This document shows positions 18,814 through 26,541 of a stretch of 38,491 nt of DNA, piece after piece (positions within the stretch are counted from its first letter, which is position 1; every line of letters starts with the position of its first letter). The stretch lies in contig CACYSG010000023.1 in NCBI GenBank assembly GCA_902776955.1, positions 1 to 38,491 of the forward strand. The letters run 5' to 3'. The stretch is from an uncultured Bacteroidales bacterium (GTDB lineage: Bacteria; Bacteroidota; Bacteroidia; Bacteroidales; Muribaculaceae). Below the pieces are notes generated by a model. The model saw nothing but the letters and a program-made list of their open reading frames with translations, made no database searches and was not told the origin of the DNA. Both the position numbers and the translations under genes were made by a program.

Positions 18814-19164
18814 TTATTTGGACTTGAGCTCATAGGGCGGGTCGAGCGGCGCCGTCAGGCCCAGGTTGCGGGACCTCATGCGCTTGACCATCTCACTCTC
18901 GCGAATCATCGAGTTGTAATCGGCACTGGCCTTGACCAGGTCGGTCTGGGCATTCGCTAGGTCGGTCTTTAACGCGATCAACTCCTGGATGCTGCTCTGG
19001 CAGGCGAACTTGTTGCCGATATAGGCCAGCGCCATGGCCATCACAAAGACGACATACACCCAGTTGCGCTTGAAGAACTCAAGCGAGAAGATGCGTCCTT
19101 GCAGGAAACCCTTACCGGTTATCCTGCCGACCGTTGCTGTGGATTTATTTTTGTTATCGCTCAT
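18814..19164 (-). CDS. FtsL-like divisome protein
   Basis: A small bitopic protein of 116 residues: a polar cytoplasmic N-terminus (1-33), one membrane helix (about 34-50), then a segment with heptad-like spacing (about 58-95) that is probably coiled coil. FtsL sequences are poorly conserved, so the call rests on size, topology and position between rsmH and ftsI, where ftsL sits in most dcw clusters. In Bacteroidetes such proteins are often annotated only as FtsL-like. It would join FtsQ and an FtsB-like partner in the periplasm. Gaps are 56 bases to rsmH and 20 to ftsI. Confidence 0.82.
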   Translation of the reverse strand: MSDNKNKSTATVGRITGKGFLQGRIFSLEFFKRNWVYVVFVMAMALAYIGNKFACQSSIQELIALKTDLANAQTDLVKASADYNSMIRESEMVKRMRSRNLGLTAPLDPPYELKSK

Positions 19165-19220
19165 TGCTGTTACTGTATTGCATTGTTATTGTTGAAGTTA
19201 GGTTGATATATCGTCGGCGC

Positions 19221-20138
19221 TCAGGCATTGGGATCGACCTGGGCGACCAACTCGGCGACACGCAACTTGGCGCTGCGGGAGCGGGGGTTGCGCGCGATTT
19301 CCTCGTCGCTGGGCACGATGACCTTGGTCACGACCCGCCACGGCGTGTTCGTGCGGCCATAGAAGTCCTTCTCGAGGCGCCCCTCGACGTTACCCGTGCG
19401 CATGAAGTTCTTGACCAGCCGGTCCTCCAGCGAGTGGTAGGTGATGACGGCCAGGCGTCCACCGGGGTTGAGCACACTCAGCGACTGGGATAACAGCTTG
19501 CGCAGGGCGTCAAGTTCGCCGTTCACCTCGATGCGTAACGCCTGGAACACCATCGAGAGTTCTTTCTTCTCCTGCGAGGGCTTGAGCAGCGGACGCACGA
19601 CGTCAACAAGTTCACCCGTCGTGGTCAAGGGGCGCGCCTTGGCAATCGCCGCCGCCAGGCGACGCGACTGCCGCAGTTCGCCATAGAGGTAGAGCACGTC
19701 GGCGAGCCGTTGCTCGTCGTAGGTATTGACCAGGTCGCGGGCGCTGAAGGCGGCAGAACGGTTCATGCGCATGTCCAGTGGGGCGTCGGCCCTGAAGGTG
19801 AAGCCACGCTCCACCTCGTCGAAGTGATGGAACGACACTCCCAAGTCGGCCAGAATGCCGTCAACGCCGTCGATACCGTAGTATCGCAGGAAATTCTGCA
19901 GGTAGGCGAAATTCGCATGTGCAAACGTAAACCTATCGTCCATCAGGCGGTTGCGCCATGCGTCCATATCCTGGTCCATTCCCACAAGGCGGCCATCTGG
20001 TCCCAGTAGGGACAAGATGGCACGGCTGTGACCGCCGCCACCGAAGGTGACGTCAACGTATGTGCCGTCGGGCTTGACCGCAAGCCCGTCCATGCTCTCT
20101 TGGAGCAACGCAGGTATGTGATACACAGTCTGTTCCAT
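19221..20138 (-). CDS. rsmH: 16S rRNA (cytosine-1402-N4)-methyltransferase RsmH (MraW)
   Basis: An AdoMet-dependent methyltransferase that modifies C1402 in the 16S rRNA decoding centre. From the ATG at 20138 (MEQTVYHIPALL) it has 305 residues. VDVTFGGGGHS is the family AdoMet loop, and GILADLGVS and the C-terminal TYHSLEDR with NPRSRSAKLRV are diagnostic. The open frame continues 55 codons upstream through AT-rich non-coding sequence; that part is rejected. This is the first gene of the cluster; mraZ, which usually precedes it, is absent from the 381-base gap before divergent lysA. Confidence 0.96.
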   Translation of the reverse strand: MEQTVYHIPALLQESMDGLAVKPDGTYVDVTFGGGGHSRAILSLLGPDGRLVGMDQDMDAWRNRLMDDRFTFAHANFAYLQNFLRYYGIDGVDGILADLGVSFHHFDEVERGFTFRADAPLDMRMNRSAAFSARDLVNTYDEQRLADVLYLYGELRQSRRLAAAIAKARPLTTTGELVDVVRPLLKPSQEKKELSMVFQALRIEVNGELDALRKLLSQSLSVLNPGGRLAVITYHSLEDRLVKNFMRTGNVEGRLEKDFYGRTNTPWRVVTKVIVPSDEEIARNPRSRSAKLRVAELVAQVDPNA

Positions 20139-20519
20139 TACTGTTTTTATTGCTATCGAAGTGTGTACTGGCATCCCACTTTTTGGGGACTTCAAAGGTA
20201 CTGCTTTTTTTTGGATAATTTGCAAACTCAAACCGAAGAATTTGCAAATTTGCAAATAAAAATTGTTAACAGGCCCTGTTAATAACTTTAATACCTCTAT
20301 CACACAGCGACTTAGACTCTACTTTGCAATTGTAAAATCAAGACATTTTCAAGCAAATCGTCGGTTTAGGGCCGGAACAAACGTCAGCAACGCAGATTTA
20401 ACATATTTTATGTATTACACACACTTTTTTAGTAGGATTTTATCTACTTTTGCCATGCTAATCGGGGCTAACCCGTGATGGCTCACAGTTAACGCATGGA
20501 GCATTATTGAGATCAAATT
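20139..20519. promoter_or_regulatory. Divergent rsmH-lysA intergenic control region
   Basis: This 381-base AT-rich gap carries no gene. It holds three copies of the palindrome TTTGCAAA (20219-20226, 20241-20248, 20249-20256) and a perfect palindrome TTAACAGG-C-CCTGTTAA (20266-20282). A near-consensus minus-strand -7 box TACCTTTGA (20200-20192) could serve the dcw cluster. A plus-strand TACTTTTGC (20445-20453), 67 bases before lysA, matches TAnnTTTGC. The palindromes could be regulator sites; no regulator is identified. Confidence 0.5.
20445..20453 (+). promoter_or_regulatory. Candidate -7 box for lysA
   Basis: TACTTTTGC matches TAnnTTTGC exactly, 66 bases before the lysA ATG. No good TTG was found at the -33 position, so this is a weaker call than the dapF promoter. 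Confidence 0.5.
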
Positions 20520-21704
20520 ATGGGCAAGGACACTTTTAAAAAACTCGGATTATCGATGGATATCGTCGAGCGGACCGATACGCCGTTTTACTACTACGAC
20601 ATGAGCGTGCTGGCCACGACATTGCAGGAAATCAAGCGGCAAATCGCAGGCTTCCCCTATGTCGTACACTATGCGCTCAAGGCCAACTGCAACCCTCGGA
20701 TACTCAACGAGATAGCCCGTCAAGGGATTGGGGCCGACCTGGTAAGCGGCGGCGAAGCGAAAGCGGCCATTGAGGCCGGTTTCAAGCCTGAAAAGATGAA
20801 CTTCTCGGGCGTGGGAAAGACCGACCGCGAAATCACCTTTGCCCTCGACAAAGGGGTGGGATGCTTCAACGTGGAATCGGCTCCCGAACTGGAGGTCATC
20901 AACCAGCTGGCCGTCACGATGGGGAAGAAAGCCCCCATAGCCATCAGAGTCAATCCCGACATCGACGCCCACACCCACAAGTACATCACCACCGGAACCG
21001 CCGATGACAAATTCGGCATCAATCTCGAAGCCATCGAGCAGGTCATCAAGCAAGCCATGTCGCTTCCCGGCATCCACCTCAGGGGGCTGCATTTCCACAT
21101 CGGGTCACAAATCACTTTGATGAAACCCTATGCCATGTTGTGCGACACCATCAACGGCCTGCTTGACGACTACGGCCGACAGGGCATCCACTTCGAACTA
21201 ATCAACGTGGGCGGAGGACTGGGCATTGATTATGCTGATCCTGACGGACATCCCCTACCCGACTTCGAGTCCTACTTCAACACCTTCAAGTCCAGGCTCC
21301 GGCTCGAGGCGGGACAGCAACTCCACTTTGAATTGGGGCGCGCCATCGTCGCCGGATGCGGTTCATTGATTGCCCGGGTGGTATATGTCAAGGAAAACCG
21401 CAACAAGAAATTCGTCATCCTGGATGCCGGCATGAACGACCTGATCAGGCCCGCCCTTTACGGAGCCTATCATGAGATTCAGAACCTGACCGCCGACGAA
21501 GATGTGGCACACGAACTTTACGACGTTGTCGGGCCGGTGTGCGAGTCCAGCGACGTGTTCGCCCGTGACCGCCGGCTGCCCGTCACACGGCGCGGCGACC
21601 TGATAGCCATCCGCTCGGCAGGAGCCTACGGTGAGTCGATGGCATCGACCTACAACATGCGCACGCTGCCCCAGAGCATTTTCTCGACACATCATTCCAT
21701 CTGA
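20520..21704 (+). CDS. lysA: Diaminopimelate decarboxylase
   Basis: A PLP enzyme of the alanine-racemase fold (type III) that decarboxylates meso-DAP to lysine, the last step of lysine synthesis. The protein is 394 residues. Lys54 in HYALKAN is the PLP lysine. The FHIGSQI motif, the phosphate-binding NVGGGLGIDY and the C-terminal GPVCESSDVFARD with its active-site Cys are all present, as is the GAYGESMASTYN tail. It reads away from the dcw cluster and precedes an Lrp-type regulator on the same strand by 194 bases. It is not fused to aspartokinase. Confidence 0.95.
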   Translation: MGKDTFKKLGLSMDIVERTDTPFYYYDMSVLATTLQEIKRQIAGFPYVVHYALKANCNPRILNEIARQGIGADLVSGGEAKAAIEAGFKPEKMNFSGVGKTDREITFALDKGVGCFNVESAPELEVINQLAVTMGKKAPIAIRVNPDIDAHTHKYITTGTADDKFGINLEAIEQVIKQAMSLPGIHLRGLHFHIGSQITLMKPYAMLCDTINGLLDDYGRQGIHFELINVGGGLGIDYADPDGHPLPDFESYFNTFKSRLRLEAGQQLHFELGRAIVAGCGSLIARVVYVKENRNKKFVILDAGMNDLIRPALYGAYHEIQNLTADEDVAHELYDVVGPVCESSDVFARDRRLPVTRRGDLIAIRSAGAYGESMASTYNMRTLPQSIFSTHHSI

Positions 21705-21865
21705 CCCCCGCCCTGACACACAGTGCCACGAGTGCGTCTTTCTCCCTGCTGCTTACAATTAAAAAGTAGCGGTTATCGCACTGTAACACAATGGATTAAC
21801 GAAAACACACCAAAAAAATCGAAAAAAATATTACTGAAACCTATAGCAAAATAAAAAAATATGGT

Positions 21866-21874
21866 TACATTTGC
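21866..21874 (+). promoter_or_regulatory. Candidate -7 box for the Lrp/AsnC gene
   Basis: TACATTTGC matches TAnnTTTGC exactly, 24 bases before the ATG, within a very AT-rich stretch. No TTG is present at -33. It suggests the regulator has its own promoter rather than depending on lysA. Confidence 0.5.
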
Positions 21875-21898
21875 ATTTGCTAAGTAAAATTTGATCTC

Positions 21899-22363
21899 AT
21901 GGAAAAAATTGACACTCTTGACAAGAAAATTCTGGAAATTGTAATGAACAACGCGCGCATCCCTAGCAAAGATGTCGCTCAGGTTTGCGGTGTGTCGCGT
22001 GCTGCTGTGCACCAGCGCATCCAGCGCCTCATCGACGACGGGGTCATTATCGGTTCGGGCTACAATGTCAATCCCAAGCTGCTGGGATACTCGACTTGCA
22101 CCTTCATCGGACTCACGCTCGAGAGAGGCTCGATGTACCGCACCGTTGTCCCCGAGTTGCTCAAGATCAAGGAAGTCGTCGAGTGCCATTTCACTACCGG
22201 CCACTACACCATGATGATTAAAGTGTATGCCCGCGACAACGAGCACCTGATGTCGCTGGTCAACGACCGCATCCAGCACATCGAGGGCGTCGCAGCCACC
22301 GAGACACTCATCTCGCTTGAGCAGAGCATCAACCGCACGCTGCCCATCTACTACGACGAGTGA
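21899..22363 (+). CDS. Lrp/AsnC family transcriptional regulator
   Basis: A 154-residue DNA-binding protein of the feast/famine family. The N-terminal winged helix (about 4-60, LDKKILEIVMNNARIPSKDV, then SRAAVHQRIQRLIDDG) is followed by an effector-binding RAM domain (about 65-150) with a typical hinge and strand pattern (VVECHFTTGHYTMMIKVY). Such proteins usually form octamers or dimers of dimers and respond to an amino acid. Its position just after lysA hints at amino-acid control, but neither ligand nor targets can be read from the sequence. Confidence 0.92.
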   Translation: MEKIDTLDKKILEIVMNNARIPSKDVAQVCGVSRAAVHQRIQRLIDDGVIIGSGYNVNPKLLGYSTCTFIGLTLERGSMYRTVVPELLKIKEVVECHFTTGHYTMMIKVYARDNEHLMSLVNDRIQHIEGVAATETLISLEQSINRTLPIYYDE

Positions 22364-22489
22364 CGCCTCTCCACGATTCCACACACACGCATCCCTCCCT
22401 CTCCCACACCGCACACCTCGGCGTGGGCGTTGCGTCATGTGACAAGCGAGAATAATGCGCTTTGTTATCAATGAATCAGATTTTTGCAT

Positions 22490-22498
22490 TATCTTTGC
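22490..22498 (+). promoter_or_regulatory. Candidate -7 box for the GDP-mannose pyrophosphorylase gene
   Basis: TATCTTTGC is an exact match to TAnnTTTGC, 70 bases before the ATG at 22568. The -33 region has no clear TTG at the ideal spacing. Confidence 0.55.
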
Positions 22499-22567
22499 GA
22501 GACGATAAAGTGAACAATAACCCTAGCTGAAAAACTGCTACATCAACAACACTACAACAATACAATA

Positions 22568-23647
22568 ATGGACAACAACAGATATTGTGTGATCATGTGC
22601 GGAGGCGTCGGCAGCCGCTTCTGGCCGTTCTCCAAGGCCGCCATGCCGAAACAATTCATAGACTTCTTCGGCACGGGCCGCAGCCTGCTGCAGACAGCCT
22701 TTGACCGCATGGACGGCATTGTCCCCACCGAGAACATCCTGCTCATCACCAACGAGAGCTATGGCCCCCTGATCAAGGAACAACTGCCCGAGATCAAGGA
22801 CAGCCAGATCCTGCTTGAGCCGGCACGCCGCAACACCGCGCCGTGCATCGCCTGGGCCGCCCATCATATCAAGGCCATCAACCCCAACGCTCGGATGATG
22901 GTTGCCCCCAGCGACCACCTGATTATCAACGTGGAGAAATTCAGGCAGAGCGTGCTCGACGCGTTTGAATTCATCGAGAATCGCGATGCGCTCGTCACCA
23001 TGGGCATCAAGCCCAGCCGTCCCGAGACCGGATATGGCTACATTCAGGTGGGCGAGCCCGTCGAGGGCAATTTCTCGACCGTGAAGACCTTCACCGAGAA
23101 GCCCAACGAGGACTTGGCCCGCGTCTTCCTGCAGACGGGCGAATTCTTCTGGAACTCAGGCATGTTCTTCTGGAGCGCCGACAGCATTCTCAAGGCCCTG
23201 AGCGACTGCGCCCCCGAGGTGTGTGCCGTCTTTGACAAGGGCAAGGAGCACTTCGGCACGCCCCAGGAGAAGGAATACATCAATTCCCACTTCGAGGCCT
23301 GTCCCAGCATCAGCATTGACTTCGCCGTGATGGAAAAGGCCCCCAACGTCTATGTCGAGACGGTGGACTTCGGGTGGAACGACCTGGGCACATGGCGGTC
23401 GCTCTACGACCACTCGCCAAAGAACAAGGACGGCAACGTCACCCAAAACTGCAAAGCCTTGATGTTCAACAGCCGCAACAACATCGTCGCTGTCAAGGGC
23501 GACAAACTCGTGGTGGCTTCGGGACTGGAGGGATACATCGTTGCCGACGTGGACGACGCACTGCTCATCGTCCCCCTCGAGGAGGAACAGAAGATCAAGC
23601 ACTACGTGAACGACGTGAAAGCTAAGTTCGGGGACAAGTACCTCTAA
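22568..23647 (+). CDS. manC: Mannose-1-phosphate guanylyltransferase
   Basis: A nucleotidyltransferase that makes GDP-mannose from mannose-1-phosphate and GTP, feeding mannose and GDP-fucose into surface polysaccharides and glycoproteins. The protein is 359 residues. The N-terminal signature MCGGVGSRFWPFSKAAMPKQF is the GTP/Mg-binding loop, PSDHLI is the second nucleotide motif and TFTEKP the sugar-phosphate motif. It ends after the nucleotidyltransferase and beta-helix part, so it lacks the phosphomannose isomerase domain fused in some ManC/AlgA proteins. It is followed by a strong terminator and is probably monocistronic. Confidence 0.92.
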   Translation: MDNNRYCVIMCGGVGSRFWPFSKAAMPKQFIDFFGTGRSLLQTAFDRMDGIVPTENILLITNESYGPLIKEQLPEIKDSQILLEPARRNTAPCIAWAAHHIKAINPNARMMVAPSDHLIINVEKFRQSVLDAFEFIENRDALVTMGIKPSRPETGYGYIQVGEPVEGNFSTVKTFTEKPNEDLARVFLQTGEFFWNSGMFFWSADSILKALSDCAPEVCAVFDKGKEHFGTPQEKEYINSHFEACPSISIDFAVMEKAPNVYVETVDFGWNDLGTWRSLYDHSPKNKDGNVTQNCKALMFNSRNNIVAVKGDKLVVASGLEGYIVADVDDALLIVPLEEEQKIKHYVNDVKAKFGDKYL

Positions 23648-23676
23648 CATCACGTCTACAGGACACAACAGGATAC

Positions 23677-23724
23677 AAAAAAGCCACGGGGCTCTCGCTT
23701 GTTGCGGGGGTCCCGTGGTTTTTT
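23677..23724. terminator. Bidirectional intrinsic terminator between manC and ssb
   Basis: CCACGGG (23684-23690) pairs with CCCGTGG (23712-23718). Inside it CTCTCGC pairs with GCGGGGG with wobbles, closing on TTGTT. The stem is flanked by six A and six T, so it can stop transcription from both convergent sides. Confidence 0.85.
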
Positions 23725-23760
23725 ATGTCTATACTAGGAGTTCACATGCCCGTCAAGTCC

Positions 23761-24123
23761 TCAGGGCTGCGGCGCGGGTTGCGATGTGGTCGGGCGCGCC
23801 AGCAGTTCAAACGTGTCCACGTAAATCTCGGTGGTGTAGCGCTTCACCTGATTGCGGTCTTCCCAGGCACGGGTGCGCAGGCGGCCTTCAAGATAAATCT
23901 GAGTGCCCTTGCGGATGTAGCGCTCGGCGATCTCAGCGTTCTTGCCCCACATCACGATGTTGTGCCACTCGGTGCGTTCGGGCACCTGCACGCCGTTGGC
24001 ATTGGTGTAAGCATGGTCGGTTGTTGCAAGCGTAAACGATGCTACGGGCTGATTCTGTGCTACATAGCGCACATCCGGGTCCTTGCCCACTCGACCCAGC
24101 AAGATGACTTTATTGACTGACAT
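23761..24123 (-). CDS. ssb: Single-stranded DNA-binding protein (short, tail-less)
   Basis: An OB-fold protein that coats single-stranded DNA in replication and repair. From the ATG at 24123 (MSVNKVILLGRVG) it has 120 residues. The upstream in-frame extension to 24189 is not SSB-like. The OB-fold motifs are intact: VNKVILLGRVGKDPDVRY, TEWHNIVMWGK and IYLEGRLRTR. The protein ends ARPTTSQPAPQP and lacks the acidic DDLPF-type tip that recruits partner proteins in typical SSBs. An alternative reading frame just past the tail encodes PEDLTGM. It could be an accessory SSB paralogue, with the main copy elsewhere. Confidence 0.93.
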   Translation of the reverse strand: MSVNKVILLGRVGKDPDVRYVAQNQPVASFTLATTDHAYTNANGVQVPERTEWHNIVMWGKNAEIAERYIRKGTQIYLEGRLRTRAWEDRNQVKRYTTEIYVDTFELLARPTTSQPAPQP

Positions 24124-24182
24124 AACTAATAAATGGTTTGTATATGGTTGTTTATATGTTGTTTTTTCGATGTGAATCATTT

Positions 24183-25139
24183 TCAACACCCCGTAGCCTT
24201 GAGGGATAGGCCCACTCGCTCATGAAGGCCGAACAACAGGTTCATCATGTGAACCGCCGTGCCCGAACTGCCCTTGAGCAGCAAGTCCATCACGGCGTGG
24301 ACGGTGAGCTGGCCGGTGCGGTCATTTTTGTCGAGGCGGATGAGGCACTTGTTGGTGTTTCTGACATCGGCGGGGACAATGGGTCGGTCAACGATGAAGA
24401 CGAAGTTATGGTCGTCATAATACTGCTCGTAGAGCTGGCGCACCTTGTCCTCATCGACGCTACTGTTGAAACATGCGGCGACGGACAGTATCCGGCTCTC
24501 GGCCATCCGTGAGACTGTCATTTTCACGGGTTGGTTGAAACCCGTCTGGCACTGGGCCAGCGCCCCGACCACCTCCTGTTGCTGGTTGCGTATCCAGGCG
24601 TCAGCAGGGATGCCGTCCATGACCGTTCGGTCGTCGGCAAAGGCGTTCTCGTCAATCGCCAAATAGAGTTCCAACGGGCTGTTGAGCAACAGGTTGCGCG
24701 CCATCGGCATCAATGCCAGCAACGCCGCCGAGGCAAGACTACCGGGCACAGTCACCAGGTGTGTGTCATGCACCAGCACGCGACGCTGCATCTCGCTCAG
24801 GCCATATACCCACGGACCCTCGGCACTGTGATTCAAGTTGTGGAGGCCACTCAGGTCAATGACCCGCACATCATCAGGGACAGTCGTCGAACCGAGCCAG
24901 GAGGACACCTTGTCACGGCTTCCACACAGGAAAACCACGTCAACATCGTCGACATCGCGTGGAGCCGAGACCACGAGGTCACACTCCCCGACGACGCCTC
25001 GGACAACCCGGTCAACCCGTTCACCCGCTCGTGCCGCGTCCTGCACCCATTTCAAATCCACATCAGGATGATTGATGAGCACGCGCAGCAATTCATCAGC
25101 ACGCGGGTTACCGCAGCCGATTATCCCTACTCTGATCAT
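24183..25139 (-). CDS. ArgC-like protein (N-acetyl-gamma-glutamyl-phosphate reductase homologue) lacking catalytic residues
   Basis: A 318-residue protein with the ArgC/ASADH architecture. It has an N-terminal Rossmann NADP domain (VGIIGCGNPRADELLRVL), VFLCGSRD, VIDLSG, and a C-terminal stretch LLKGSSGTAVHMMNLLFGLHE that is classic ArgC. The family acid-thiol motif NPGCY reads VPGSL here: Ser134 replaces the catalytic Cys (codon AGT, one base from TGT). The region that should hold the catalytic His (HxPE / PHLxPMxRG) reads IRNQQQE and QPVKMTVSRMAES, without it. Reduction of N-acetylglutamyl phosphate by the known thioester route therefore looks impossible. Its start overlaps the argR stop (ATGA), so the two are coupled. 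It may be a pseudoenzyme, a regulator partner or a decaying gene; the frame is intact. Confidence 0.8.
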   Translation of the reverse strand: MIRVGIIGCGNPRADELLRVLINHPDVDLKWVQDAARAGERVDRVVRGVVGECDLVVSAPRDVDDVDVVFLCGSRDKVSSWLGSTTVPDDVRVIDLSGLHNLNHSAEGPWVYGLSEMQRRVLVHDTHLVTVPGSLASAALLALMPMARNLLLNSPLELYLAIDENAFADDRTVMDGIPADAWIRNQQQEVVGALAQCQTGFNQPVKMTVSRMAESRILSVAACFNSSVDEDKVRQLYEQYYDDHNFVFIVDRPIVPADVRNTNKCLIRLDKNDRTGQLTVHAVMDLLLKGSSGTAVHMMNLLFGLHERVGLSLKATGC

Positions 25140-25702
25140 TCAGCGAGAGGATCTTGCACTGAGGTAATCGTGTGAGGCGAATTCTTCGGCATGAATTGCT
25201 CAAAGACGGCCTGAGCCTGCTCGTGGGTCACACCCTCGGCCAAGATGGCCACCACGGTATCGGCACCTGCGATGGTTCCCAGCACCTCGGGGGGACGGCT
25301 CATGTCGATGTCATAGGCCAGACCCGGAGCATAACCGTTGCGCGTCTTGATGACAGCCAGATTTCCCGAGAAGGTCACCGACACCAGTCCCACCTGCTTG
25401 GCGGCGTGGGCATCGGTCTGACGCATACTCAGCAGTCTGTCCTGCAACTGGTTGCTGTCAGGGATGATGTACATGTAAGTGTTGCGATCGGTTGCCACCT
25501 TAGAAATCTTCAGAGCCTTAAGGTCGCGCGACAAGGTTGCTTGAGTCACATTGATGTTGTGCTCACGCAACATATCGGCCAATTCACTCTGGCTGCCGAT
25601 GCAGTTCGTCTTGATCAAGTCAGTGATCAATTGTAAGCGGTCACGTTTTCTTTTCACGAGTACTTTCTTTTTTCTAGGTTTCTTTGTTAACGTTGTATCC
25701 AT
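25136..25702 (-). CDS. argR: Arginine repressor ArgR
   Basis: An arginine-responsive hexameric regulator of arginine synthesis and breakdown. The protein is 188 residues. A basic extension of about 20 residues (TKKPRKKKVLVKRKRDR) precedes the winged helix (SQSELADMLREHNINVTQATLSRDLKAL, given here as a span of about 38-65). The C-terminal oligomerisation and arginine-binding domain contains GTIAGADTVVAIL, the family GTxxGxDT motif with Ala in place of one residue. It begins the argR, ArgC-like, ssb run and has a good upstream promoter. Confidence 0.93.
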   Translation of the reverse strand: MDTTLTKKPRKKKVLVKRKRDRLQLITDLIKTNCIGSQSELADMLREHNINVTQATLSRDLKALKISKVATDRNTYMYIIPDSNQLQDRLLSMRQTDAHAAKQVGLVSVTFSGNLAVIKTRNGYAPGLAYDIDMSRPPEVLGTIAGADTVVAILAEGVTHEQAQAVFEQFMPKNSPHTITSVQDPLAE

Positions 25703-25794
25703 TTTACATATACACTTAAAAGTTGGTTATTTGGGTTCAGTGTCAACCCCGTTTAGACAAGCCAAAGGGTTGTTTCACTTTTCATCTTTGTGGT

Positions 25795-25827
25795 GCAAAG
25801 ATAATGACATTTCCGCTAATATGACAA
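25795..25827 (-). promoter_or_regulatory. Bacteroidetes-type promoter of argR
   Basis: On the minus strand TATCTTTGC (25803-25795) matches TAnnTTTGC exactly. A TTG (25827-25825) lies 21 bases upstream. The leader before the argR ATG is about 90 bases. Confidence 0.68.
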
Positions 25828-26030
25828 CATATTTATAGATTTTTTTTACCAAATTTTTCCATCCCAATGAATTTTAATGAATTATTCATTATATTCGGTA
25901 AGAGGAATGCACGAGAGTTTTGCCTATGCGCTACACATTATTAATATATATAGAAGAATACCGCAGCGCTTCACACGTTACGGTATACAGGAGTTAGGGT
26001 GTCCGGTAAACATAGTTCAAGATGAATCAG

Positions 26031-26220
26031 GCAGGGACATTTGTTTATGCGGGCGAAACACCCGGAGGGTGTCATCTGAGTAGCCGGGGGTACCTGCTAA
26101 TGAAACGAGCGAAGCGAGTGAAGTGGCAGGCACATCTGTTTATGCGGGCGAAACACCCGGAGGGTGTCATCTGAGTAGCCGGGGGTACCTGCTAATGAAA
26201 CGAGCGAAGCGAGTGAAGTG
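26031..26220. repeat. Tandem 95-base repeat, two copies
   Basis: Bases 26031-26125 and 26126-26220 are two head-to-tail copies differing at only two positions (26036 versus 26131, 26041 or 26042 versus 26136 or 26137). A third copy starts at 26221 and breaks off after about 8 bases. Each unit contains a small hairpin ACACCC-GGA-GGGTGT and a near-palindromic CGAGCGAAGCGAG. It lies in an 839-base gap between argR and the patatin gene and has no credible coding frame. Confidence 0.85.
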
Positions 26221-26420
26221 GCAGGCACCCCCAGGCCCGCAATGCGTCCATATCGTCGCCGGAGGCGACCCCAATACCCATAACCGTCGAAGGGGTCGCC
26301 TTCAGCGGCATTCTTACGTACGTCCTTACCCGTGGTGATGCTGGCTCTCTCGCTCCGCTCGATTGCCAGCATTACCACGGGCTACGCAGAGGCTCGCCCG
26401 TTGGGCGAGAGCGGCCCTAA
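26221..26420. repeat. Hairpin-rich segment after the tandem repeat
   Basis: Several strong inverted repeats follow one another: GTCGCC/GGCGAC near 26254-26269; GGCGACCCC against GGGGTCGCC (about 26264-26300); a 16-base stem with one mismatch (26330-26345 with 26365-26380) enclosing a CTCGCTCCGCTCG loop; and CTCGCCC-GTT-GGGCGAG near 26394-26410. Their density suggests a structured RNA or a mosaic of palindromic elements. The remaining parts of the gap (25828-26030 and 26421-26541) are AT-rich and hold nothing recognisable. Confidence 0.55.
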
Positions 26421-26541
26421 AGCATGTCCTTAAGACTGGTTGACGTCTATAATCAACTATCAATCAACAAATTAGAACAATCAAATAGATTTTTACCAGA
26501 CACCCGAATAATTAGCAATGGGATGTCTATGTCACCATGCC

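Noticed and set aside
25877-26083. 68-codon plus-strand frame
   Set aside because: It runs into the 95-base repeat and has no recognisable features or ribosome binding context.
26031-26220. CRISPR-like array
   Set aside because: The copies are directly adjacent with no spacers and there are no cas genes.
26097-26378. 93-codon minus-strand frame over the tandem repeat
   Set aside because: The frame runs through repeated and palindromic DNA with no promoter or conserved domain; such frames are commonly mis-annotated.
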